Positions 9,718-17,443 of a DNA stretch of 64,000 nt are shown piece after piece. Under the pieces are notes generated by a model. The model worked only from the letters and a program-made list of their open reading frames with translations. It had not been told where the DNA came from and ran no database searches. Source of the stretch: Bacillota bacterium (GTDB lineage: Bacteria > Bacillota > Clostridia > Oscillospirales > Ruminococcaceae). The translations under genes and the position numbers were made by a program. The stretch's first letter is position 1. The number at the start of each line of letters is the position of its first letter. Location: assembly GCA_023457355.1 (NCBI GenBank), contig JAEWLW010000029.1, positions 1 to 64,000 on the forward strand. The letters run 5' to 3'.

Positions 9718-12700
9718 AATTTCAGTTTAAAATACAACCTTATCAAACCGACGCAGTAAACAGTGTCGTTAACATTTTTGCTGAACAGCCCTATCAGGAG
9801 CGCATCAGTTATGTGCGAGATCTCGGTGCATCCAAAGCGGCACGGGTTCAGCAGACAACCCTTTACGGAAATGCGGAAGACACTTCTGATAATGTGGCTC
9901 TCGGTTTTGAAAACGCCCGACTGCAAATCCAAGATGAACAGCTGTTGTTGAATATCCGCAATATGCAGGCTCGCAACAATATCAAGCAGTCAGAAAAGCT
10001 AATCAGCCATCTTGGACGCTGCAGCCTTGATGTTGAAATGGAAACCGGCACCGGCAAAACCTATGTGTACATAAAAACCATGTTTGAGTTGAATAAGCGC
10101 TACGGTTGGAGCAAGTTCATCGTGGTGGTGCCTTCCATCGCTATTCGTGAGGGCGTTAAAAAGTCCTTTGAAACCATGGCAGACCACTTCATGGAACACT
10201 ACGGTAAAAAGGCGCGCTACTTCATTTATAACAGCAAAAATCTCAATGAACTGGATAATTTCAGTTCCCATGCTGGAATTAATGTGATGATTATCAACAT
10301 TCAGGCCTTCAATACCCGTGGCGCAGATGCTCGTCGCATTTATGAAGAACTGGATGATTTCGGCTCGCGTAGGCCTATAGATGTCATAAAAGCCAACCGC
10401 CCTATTGTTATCTTGGACGAACCGCAGAAAATGGGCGGCGCTGCAACGCAAGAAAGCCTAAAGGAATTCAACCCTTTATTTTGCCTAAACTATTCGGCAA
10501 CCCATGCCCAGCACCACAATCTTGTGTATGTGCTGGATGCGCTAGATGCCTACAATAAGCGACTGGTCAAAAAGATTGAGGTCAAGGGCTTTGAAGTAAA
10601 AAACTTTCGTGGAACCGACCACTATTTGTTTCTTGAGAACATCCTGATTTCACCTAAAAAGCCGCCAGCGGCTAAAATCGAGTTGGAAATCAGCTACAAT
10701 AAATCTATAAACCGCGAGAGTCGACTTCTTGGTGTGGATGATGACCTGTATGCAATTTCTCACAACATGGAGCAATACAAAGGCTATCACATCAGTGACA
10801 TTGATCCTATTCGCGGCTCGGTGACCTTCACAAACGGCAAAACAATCTCCCGCGGTGAGGTAGTTGGTGACGTCTCTGAAAAAGACATGCGCCGCATTCA
10901 GATTCGCGAAACGATTATTTCCCACTTTGCCAAAGAAAAACGCAACTTTGCGCTTGGTATAAAAACGCTGTCTCTGTTTTTTATTGATGAAGTTGCTAAA
11001 TATCGCGTTTATGATCAAGACGGGAACGAAACCAACTCAGAATACGGCAGCATTTTTGAGCAGGAATATCTTTCAGTGTTAAATGATTACATCACACTTG
11101 AGGATACGCCGTACGTACGTTATTTAAAGGCAAAATGTAGTGACCCGGCGAAAGTTCACGCCGGTTATTTCAGCATAGACAAAAAAGGCCACAAAGTTGA
11201 TAGTTCTGTAAAACGTGGAAGCGACGAAAGCGATGATACCTCGGCGTATGATTTGATTTTGAAGAACAAGGAGCAACTGCTCAGCTTTGACGAGTCGGTA
11301 CGCTTTATCTTTTCGCATTCCGCCCTGCGTGAAGGTTGGGACAACCCCAATGTGTTCCAGATTTGTACGCTAAAACACAGTGACAGCACTACACAGAAGC
11401 GCCAGGAGGTTGGGCGTGGGCTTCGATTAGCTGTCAACCAGTGCGGTGACCGCATGGACGCACAATTCTGCGGCGATAGCGTACATGACATAAATATGCT
11501 CACCGTTATTGCCAGTGAAAGCTACAAACAGTTTGTTGCTGACCTACAAAAGAAAATCAAAGAGGATTTGTACGACCGGCCTTCCAAGGCGACACAGGAG
11601 TACTTCATCGGCAAAACCGTTATGGTTGGTGAGCAGCCGATGGAGCTGGACGTTAAGCAGGCCAAGGATATTTATCGCTATCTGCTCAAAAATGATTATA
11701 TTGACAATGACGACAATGTTACTGAGGCCTACCGTACTGATCTGCAAAATAAGCGCCTTGCGCCTTTGCCACAAAGTGTTGCACTAATGGCAGAAGGCAT
11801 TCACATACTGATCCAAAGCGTCTTTGATGAACGTGTGCTGTCTGACATGGTTATGGACGGCAACAAAACAAAGATTGAAGAGAACGCGCTGAACGATAAC
11901 TTTTATAAGAAAGAGTTTCAAACACTATGGGGGTATATCAACCACCAATATGCTTACACCGTAGATTTTGATAGCGGAGAGCTGATATCAAAATCTATCG
12001 CCCATATGAACGATAAGCTTTACGTTACCCGGCTGCAATATACTGTCACAGCCGGTCGCCAAATCAGAGATATGGATGAGCACGCCATATCCCGTGGCGA
12101 CAGCTTTACGGGTGAAAAGACCAGAACCGAAACCCTACAACATGCTGAAACTAGTCAAATTAAATATGATCTTATCGGGAAAATCGCTGAGGGTACAACC
12201 CTAACGCGTCGCACAGTCGCAGCAATATTAGCTGGCTTAGAAAAGCCGGTGTTTGCAATGTTCCGCCATAATCCCGAGGAATTTATTACAAAAGCAATTA
12301 AACTTATCAAGGAACAGAAAGCGACTATGATTGTTGAGCATATCTCCTACAACCACACCGATGGGAAGTATGACAGCACAATCTTTACTGCTGAAAAATG
12401 CGGCGATTTTACCCGTGCATTTCGTGCACAAAAGCATATACAAGATTATGTGTTTACAGACGGGACTGCTGAAAAGAGCGTAGAACGCCGCTTTGCTGAG
12501 GATATGGACAGCGCCGCAGAGGTCTGTGTCTATGCTAAACTACCTAGAGGATTTTCAATTCCTACCCCTGTCGGCAATTATTCGCCTGACTGGGCTATCG
12601 CATTTTATGCTGGAACTGTCAAGCATATTTTCTTTATCGCTGAGACAAAAGGCACGATGGAAAGTATGAACTTACGCCCAATTGAGCAAGCAAAAATTGC

Positions 12701-12800
12701 CTGTGCAAAGAAGCTGTTTAACGAAATCTCCACTGAAGATGTTGTTTACCACGATGTAGACAGTTATCAAAGCCTTTTGAACATTATGGAGAGACTTTAG
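9714..12800 (+). CDS. res: type III restriction endonuclease subunit (Res)
   Basis: 1028 residues from the GTG at 9714, which follows AAAGGAGG (9698-9705) with good spacing. The superfamily-2 translocase has METGTGKT (Walker A, about 109-116), VILDEPQKMGG (DEAD-like box with DEPQ, about 235), and SALREGWDNPNVF with QEVGRGLRLAV (motifs V/VI). The C-terminal nuclease has SPDWAIAF (about 957) and AETKG (about 977), the PD-(D/E)xK core of Res enzymes. All key motifs are intact, so with mod this should be an active ATP-dependent type III restriction enzyme. Confidence 0.93.
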   Translation: MKFQFKIQPYQTDAVNSVVNIFAEQPYQERISYVRDLGASKAARVQQTTLYGNAEDTSDNVALGFENARLQIQDEQLLLNIRNMQARNNIKQSEKLISHLGRCSLDVEMETGTGKTYVYIKTMFELNKRYGWSKFIVVVPSIAIREGVKKSFETMADHFMEHYGKKARYFIYNSKNLNELDNFSSHAGINVMIINIQAFNTRGADARRIYEELDDFGSRRPIDVIKANRPIVILDEPQKMGGAATQESLKEFNPLFCLNYSATHAQHHNLVYVLDALDAYNKRLVKKIEVKGFEVKNFRGTDHYLFLENILISPKKPPAAKIELEISYNKSINRESRLLGVDDDLYAISHNMEQYKGYHISDIDPIRGSVTFTNGKTISRGEVVGDVSEKDMRRIQIRETIISHFAKEKRNFALGIKTLSLFFIDEVAKYRVYDQDGNETNSEYGSIFEQEYLSVLNDYITLEDTPYVRYLKAKCSDPAKVHAGYFSIDKKGHKVDSSVKRGSDESDDTSAYDLILKNKEQLLSFDESVRFIFSHSALREGWDNPNVFQICTLKHSDSTTQKRQEVGRGLRLAVNQCGDRMDAQFCGDSVHDINMLTVIASESYKQFVADLQKKIKEDLYDRPSKATQEYFIGKTVMVGEQPMELDVKQAKDIYRYLLKNDYIDNDDNVTEAYRTDLQNKRLAPLPQSVALMAEGIHILIQSVFDERVLSDMVMDGNKTKIEENALNDNFYKKEFQTLWGYINHQYAYTVDFDSGELISKSIAHMNDKLYVTRLQYTVTAGRQIRDMDEHAISRGDSFTGEKTRTETLQHAETSQIKYDLIGKIAEGTTLTRRTVAAILAGLEKPVFAMFRHNPEEFITKAIKLIKEQKATMIVEHISYNHTDGKYDSTIFTAEKCGDFTRAFRAQKHIQDYVFTDGTAEKSVERRFAEDMDSAAEVCVYAKLPRGFSIPTPVGNYSPDWAIAFYAGTVKHIFFIAETKGTMESMNLRPIEQAKIACAKKLFNEISTEDVVYHDVDSYQSLLNIMERL

Positions 12801-12824
12801 TTTGCTTTTAGGAGGACACCGCCA

Positions 12825-14642
12825 ATGAGTGCATCATATGATAAATATACCGTAACGCAATACTCGGTCAATTCCATTTTGGGTTACATTGAAGCTGGAG
12901 ATATCGCTATTCCAGAAATTCAAAGACCGTTTGTTTGGAAAGGTAGGCAGGTGCGCGATCTTATTGATTCACTCTATAATGGATATCCTACTGGATATTT
13001 GATTATCTGGCAGAATCCAAATGTTAAGCTTAAAACTGGTAAAGAGGCTGTCGGAAAAAAAGTACTAATTGATGGACAACAGCGTGTTACTGCGCTTATG
13101 ACCGCCATTTCAGGACAGAAAATTCTTACTGAGGATTATGAAGAGCGTGTTATAAAAATTGCGTTTAATCCCTTGGCTACTGATGATGAAGAACGTTTTG
13201 CGGTTCAAACACCTGCGCATATTAACAGCAGCAGGTGGATTCCTGATATTTCGGAGATCTTTAAATCGGATTTTGATAGCTATGAGTTTGTAGACAAATA
13301 CGCCGAGAATAATCCAGACGTAAGCAAAAAGACCATTAACCAGGCTATTACACAGCTATTATCCATTAAAAGCTGTCAACTTGGTGCCATTATTCTTGTT
13401 CCTCATCTTGACATAAGTGAGGTAACCGAGATTTTTGTCCGTATTAATTCGCAGGGTAAGCGTCTTAATGAGTCTGACTTTGCCATGTCTAAAATTGCGG
13501 CAGATGAGCGTTACGGTGGCAATATGCTGCGCAAAGCCATTGATTACTTTTGCCATCTAGCTGTTGACCCTGGCTTTTATAATCAGCTTGCTAATGCAGA
13601 TAAAAACTTTATATCAAGTGAATATGCAGTTAAGCTCCGCTGGCTCAAGGACAATAAAGAAGATGTTTATAATCCTGATTATAACGATATGCTCCGTGTA
13701 TCTTTTATGCATACCTTTGGAAGAGGTAAATTAGGCGACCTTGTTAGTCTGCTCTCAGGCCGTGATTTTAACGACCGCAAGTTCAAGGAAGAGATTGCGG
13801 AGAATAGCTTCAAACGTTTAGGACAAGGCGTTCAAAATTTTATGAATCAATACAATTTTGAACAATTTGTACTTGCAATAAAATCTGCAGGTTTTATTTC
13901 TCCCAAGTTATTAAACTCAAAGATGACGTTGGACTTTTCTTATACGCTTTATCTTCTGTTGCAAAAAAGCGGAGATGTTTCAAAGAATTTAATAAAGAAA
14001 TACATTCAAAAGTGGTTTGTACTATCTACCTTAACGAGCCGATATATTGGTTCCCCTGAAACTCAGATGGACAGAGATTTGCGAAGTATAGCTACAAAAG
14101 GCTTCTTATCATTTTTCAATGAAAACGAAAATGCAATGCTTTCTGATACTTTCTGGAATGTAAGGTTAGTTCAAAATCTTGAAACTTCTTCAGTTAACAG
14201 TCCCTTTTTTAATACCTTTATTGCTTCTCAGGTCTTTTTTGGAGACCGATCACTGCTTTCAAATAGTGCACGTGTTTCAGATTTAATTGATGCGGGAGAT
14301 ATTCATCATATTTTCCCAAGAGAGTATCTTAAGCAAAACGGGTTTGATGATAAATCAGTTTATAATCAAGTATCAAATTATGTTTATCTTGACACCGGTG
14401 TAAATATAGCGATCGGTAAGAAAGCTCCCAACGAATACTTTGCGACTGCATTAACTCAGTGCAATTCGAAAGAACTAAAAATAGGCACCATACTTAATGA
14501 GCTTGATTTTAATAATAATCTTGCTGCGAATTGCATACCACAAACTATAATCAACATGGCGGCACAGGATTATCGCACTTTCATGCTGGAGCGTCGTAAA
14601 CTTATGACACAGCGGATAAAAGAATATTATTTTGCATTGTGA
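12825..14642 (+). CDS. second DUF262/DUF1524 (GmrSD-like) protein
   Basis: 605 residues. DUF262 hallmarks are IPEIQRPFVWKGRQV (about 30-44) and VLIDGQQRVTALMTA (about 80-94). IFVRINSQGKRLNESDF (about 205) is the conserved middle motif, and the C-terminal HNH-like part has DIHHIFPREYL (about 492). AGGAGG at 12811-12816 precedes the ATG. It starts 24 bp after res and its stop overlaps the next start (GTGA). It shares domain plan but little detailed sequence with the protein at 482-2218, so the two are not a recent duplication. It may restrict modified phage DNA that type III enzymes miss. Confidence 0.85.
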   Translation: MSASYDKYTVTQYSVNSILGYIEAGDIAIPEIQRPFVWKGRQVRDLIDSLYNGYPTGYLIIWQNPNVKLKTGKEAVGKKVLIDGQQRVTALMTAISGQKILTEDYEERVIKIAFNPLATDDEERFAVQTPAHINSSRWIPDISEIFKSDFDSYEFVDKYAENNPDVSKKTINQAITQLLSIKSCQLGAIILVPHLDISEVTEIFVRINSQGKRLNESDFAMSKIAADERYGGNMLRKAIDYFCHLAVDPGFYNQLANADKNFISSEYAVKLRWLKDNKEDVYNPDYNDMLRVSFMHTFGRGKLGDLVSLLSGRDFNDRKFKEEIAENSFKRLGQGVQNFMNQYNFEQFVLAIKSAGFISPKLLNSKMTLDFSYTLYLLLQKSGDVSKNLIKKYIQKWFVLSTLTSRYIGSPETQMDRDLRSIATKGFLSFFNENENAMLSDTFWNVRLVQNLETSSVNSPFFNTFIASQVFFGDRSLLSNSARVSDLIDAGDIHHIFPREYLKQNGFDDKSVYNQVSNYVYLDTGVNIAIGKKAPNEYFATALTQCNSKELKIGTILNELDFNNNLAANCIPQTIINMAAQDYRTFMLERRKLMTQRIKEYYFAL

Positions 14643-15751
14643 TTACGGATGATATATGCATTCTCAGAGGTATAGATGTGAGTGAAAACAATACCGAAAA
14701 AGCGAACATAAAGAAAAAGAAAAGCTTAAAAAATATTCATTTTGCTTTATCTCAAGCAACAGGTGAATTGGTTTCAATAGAATCTGTTGAAAGTGGGCTA
14801 GCATGTGGTTGTATTTGTGTAGCATGCGGTCAAGAAATGGAAGCGCGTAAAGGAGATATGCGAAGGCATCACTTTGCCCATGTTTCAAATTATAAGTGCC
14901 TTTATGGATTTGAAATTTCTGTTTATAAGGCCTTTCAAATAATATTAGAAAATATCAAACAAATATTTTTACCAGACGCAGTTTTAAGATTCAATTCTTA
15001 TAAACCACCTGAAGTAATTAAACCTGCATACCTTCAGACAATAACTGACGTATCTTATGAATGTGAAAAGGGACAGTACCCGCCTACATTATTGTGCCAT
15101 GTTGGTAAAAACAAACTTCAAATTCTCCTTGATTTTGAAGGCTATTATAGTCGGCAGGATCTAAACGCTCTAAAGCAAACTGCTAAAGAAAACAATGTAG
15201 CGCTATTGCTTATACATCTGGACGACGTAGATAAAATTCTTACGCTAGATATGTTAATCAAATATGTTGTCGATACGTCCAAAGGCAAAGAGTGGATTTA
15301 TAACCGCGTTATAGATAAGTTTGATGCTAAATATCGCAGCGCCGCAATTCAACCCACGACGTTTTTAGGCGGAGTTTTATGCTCAGCACAAAAAAGTCGA
15401 TTTAGAAATATCTATTCCGCAACATGGGATGACTGTGTACAATGTGAATACTGCTATGATGCGAGTTCTGAGAATCTGTTGTGTTTGGCTAATAAACATA
15501 TCAACCATATTGATGATTTTGACACACCGCAAGAAGAATTGAAAAAGAAATTTGAAGATCTTAACCATATTGCGCCTATTAAAAGAATATCAGATTATAA
15601 ATGCCCTATATGTGGGGCTCCTTTGCGAAAGGTGCATGGAAAACAGGGCGTTTTCGCTGGCTGCAGTAATTATCCCAAATGCAAAAAATCATATCCAGTT
15701 GAACCTACGACGGAACAATTAATTATTAATAATAAGTTGTATCATGGTTAA
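14639..15751 (+). CDS. CoiA-like protein with topoisomerase-type zinc finger
   Basis: 370 residues if started at the GTG overlapping the previous stop (GTGA). A second GTG at 14678, preceded by AGAGG, would give 357. The N-terminal half has CGCICVACGQEMEARKGD followed by RRHHFAH, as in CoiA/competence-related proteins with a nuclease-like core. The C-terminal 40 residues (CPICGAPL ... GCSNYPKCK) match the zinc finger of bacterial type IA topoisomerases and bind DNA in those enzymes. A further cysteine cluster (CVQCEYC) lies in the middle. DNA binding and perhaps cleavage or repair are inferred. It ends the operon. Confidence 0.65.
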   Translation: MITDDICILRGIDVSENNTEKANIKKKKSLKNIHFALSQATGELVSIESVESGLACGCICVACGQEMEARKGDMRRHHFAHVSNYKCLYGFEISVYKAFQIILENIKQIFLPDAVLRFNSYKPPEVIKPAYLQTITDVSYECEKGQYPPTLLCHVGKNKLQILLDFEGYYSRQDLNALKQTAKENNVALLLIHLDDVDKILTLDMLIKYVVDTSKGKEWIYNRVIDKFDAKYRSAAIQPTTFLGGVLCSAQKSRFRNIYSATWDDCVQCEYCYDASSENLLCLANKHINHIDDFDTPQEELKKKFEDLNHIAPIKRISDYKCPICGAPLRKVHGKQGVFAGCSNYPKCKKSYPVEPTTEQLIINNKLYHG

Positions 15752-15858
15752 TTTTTCTAAATACTATAATGGCTGTAATTCTTGATATGGTAACCTGTTC
15801 TTATAAGTTCGAGCTGCGCATTATTGATATGACCTACCAAAACGGGCTCAATTTGTGC

Positions 15859-15887
15859 TTCGCTTAACATAGATAACGCGCAACCGG
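15859..15887 (+). repeat. imperfect direct repeat, copy A (left of the methyltransferase)
   Basis: Begins TTCGCTTAACATAGA and continues into AACGCGCAACCGG. About 25 of 29 positions match copy B at 16647-16675, 788 bp downstream, so the pair brackets the lone methyltransferase gene. It lies in the 240-bp space after the defence operon, in which I see no gene. Confidence 0.65.
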
Positions 15888-15989
15888 TATGGTTTGTATA
15901 TTACATACCCAAGCTCCAAAATAGGAGATTCAGTTGGAATAAAGTTTATAAACAAGAATGGCTATAATGCGCGCATAAGAGGGATAAAT

Positions 15990-16619
15990 TTGAAAAAAGA
16001 TCAAAATAATAAAAAATTCTGGAATCGCTACGCGAAGATATATGATATTGAGATTGACAGATTTAACAGATTAGCCTATTCAGAAATGTACAGCCTTATA
16101 TCGGAGGCACTTACGAAAGAGATGAAAGTGCTTGAAATTGCAACAGGTACTGGATTAATTGCAGTTAATATTGCCGATTCCGTGCAATCAATTGTGGCTA
16201 CTGATTTTTCGTCCAAAATGATAGAGGTCGCAATGAAAAAAAGAGCACCTGACAACGTGCATTTCTCACTTGAAGATGCTACCGCACTCTCTTTTTTAGA
16301 TCAGACTTTCGATGCTGTAATTATATCAAACGCCCTTCATATCATGCCAGATCCAGCAATAGTACTAAAAAACATCAGAAGAGTCCTAAAGCCAGAAGGC
16401 CTACTGATAGCGCCTACTTTTTCACATGGTCACTTGAGAGATTCAACATGGCATTTTAACGCTTTTTTGCTAAAGATGATTGGGTTTGAAACCTATTCCA
16501 AATGGAAACCAGAAGAGTATGTTGACTTCATCAATAAAAATGGTTTTTCTGTACAAACATGGAAGGTGCTCAAAGCAGCCTTTCCCCTTGTTTATTTGGA
16601 AGCGAAAGTACGGGAGTAG
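15990..16619 (+). CDS. class I SAM-dependent methyltransferase
   Basis: 209 residues from the TTG at 15990, chosen because AAGAGGG (15978-15984) precedes it and the protein then begins at the usual place for the family; an upstream TTG at 15894 would add 32 unlikely residues. LEIATGTGLIAVNIA is the SAM-binding motif I, ATDFSSKMI is motif II, and FDAVIISNALH with LKNIRRVLKPEGLLI completes a Methyltransf_11-type fold. The substrate is unknown, possibly a small molecule. It stands alone between two direct repeats and has no operon partners. Confidence 0.75.
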   Translation: MKKDQNNKKFWNRYAKIYDIEIDRFNRLAYSEMYSLISEALTKEMKVLEIATGTGLIAVNIADSVQSIVATDFSSKMIEVAMKKRAPDNVHFSLEDATALSFLDQTFDAVIISNALHIMPDPAIVLKNIRRVLKPEGLLIAPTFSHGHLRDSTWHFNAFLLKMIGFETYSKWKPEEYVDFINKNGFSVQTWKVLKAAFPLVYLEAKVRE

Positions 16620-16646
16620 CCTTGTTATAATTCGCTTGGATACTTT

Positions 16647-16675
16647 TTCGCTTAACATAGAAAATGCGTAACTGG
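16647..16675 (+). repeat. imperfect direct repeat, copy B (right of the methyltransferase)
   Basis: TTCGCTTAACATAGA followed by AATGCGTAACTGG; see copy A at 15859. The first 15 bp are identical between the copies. Confidence 0.65.
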
Positions 16676-16744
16676 CGCGGTGAGTTGGGTAACCTCCCGC
16701 CGTTAATGACGAGAGGTACATGTAAAAGGCTGGCGTTACCAATT

Positions 16745-16771
16745 CAAATTCGCAATCGTTTGGGATTTTGG
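16745..16771 (+). repeat. 27-bp palindromic repeat, copy 1
   Basis: An imperfect palindrome whose core reads AAATTCGCAATCGTTTGGGA on this strand. It is the first of seven copies in intergenic spaces between 16.7 and 48.1 kb. This copy lies just beyond the 3' end of the gene at 16795 and marks the first clear backbone feature after the defence cargo. Confidence 0.8.
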
Positions 16772-16794
16772 CAACCTGCGGAAAGCAGTACCCG

Positions 16795-17337
16795 TCAGGA
16801 ATTTAAAAGCTTCGTCCTGGCCTGATCCCACTCAAGGACCGCCCGTATAGCTTCATCGAAGTTTTTTTCGGGACCGTTTTTGCTGACCTTCAGATAATCG
16901 TCATAAAGTTCAGCGAGAATTTTCTGATGGTAGCCGATATTCTCCCGGATGCAGTCCATTTCCTCCAGATCGCCGGCGTCCTTGTCGGTCGCCTGCTCAT
17001 AGTCGGCCAGCTCCGCCTGATCCGTTTGAATGGATTCATGGCTTTCAAGAAAACTTTCTAGAAGTCCCCAGTTAATCAAATGACGCAAAAAGGTGTATTC
17101 GGACGACATTTCAAAACCGCAGCGGCACAGCCACCCATCCGCATACATTCTTTCGTCAGATCCATTGCTGTAGGTGCCGTTCACCAGATCGCCGATGAAG
17201 CTTTCCAGCAGCTTTTCGGCTGTCAGGCCGACGGAAGCCGCCTTTTCGCACAGGCGGGTAATATCCGCATCGGACAATTGCAATACCAGCGTTCGGCCTT
17301 TGATCGTCGCAATTTCTTTTTCCTGTTCTGTTCCCAT
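16795..17337 (-). CDS. ribbon-helix-helix-like element protein of unknown function
   Basis: 180 residues from the ATG at 17337, preceded by AGCGAGGA. The N-terminal 45 residues (TLVLQLSDADITRLCEKAAS, then a helix with LLESFIGDLV) look like a ribbon-helix-helix DNA-binding domain. The middle has a WLCRCGF segment and the C-terminal half is acidic and helical, probably a coiled coil. I do not recognise the full-length family. It lies between two 27-bp palindromic repeats at the left edge of the conjugative backbone. A regulatory role is inference. Confidence 0.6.
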   Translation of the reverse strand: MGTEQEKEIATIKGRTLVLQLSDADITRLCEKAASVGLTAEKLLESFIGDLVNGTYSNGSDERMYADGWLCRCGFEMSSEYTFLRHLINWGLLESFLESHESIQTDQAELADYEQATDKDAGDLEEMDCIRENIGYHQKILAELYDDYLKVSKNGPEKNFDEAIRAVLEWDQARTKLLNS

Positions 17338-17367
17338 ATTAAATTCCTCGCTTTCATATTCAGGTTT

Positions 17368-17394
17368 CAAATTCGCAATCGTTTGGGATTTTGG
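17368..17394 (+). repeat. 27-bp palindromic repeat, copy 2
   Basis: Same sequence and orientation as copy 1 at 16745. It lies between the 3' end of the DUF4942 gene and the start of the gene at 16795-17337, close to a GC-rich hairpin. Confidence 0.8.
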
Positions 17395-17399
17395 CCAAT

Positions 17400-17434
17400 A
17401 TGCCGAGCCGGGAAGTAACCGCCCGGCCCGGCAT
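17400..17434 (-). terminator. hairpin downstream of the DUF4942 gene
   Basis: ATGCCGAGCCGGG pairs with CCCGGCCCGGCAT around a short loop, 10 bp after the DUF4942 stop. The U tract is weak, so it may be a transcript-end stem rather than a strong terminator. Confidence 0.45.
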
Positions 17435-17443
17435 TAAAGACTA

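Noticed and set aside
15859..16675. True integron attC sites
   Set aside because: An RYYYAAC-like half is present, but the matching GTTRRRY partner and an imperfect stem are missing in copy A, and no integron integrase is seen.
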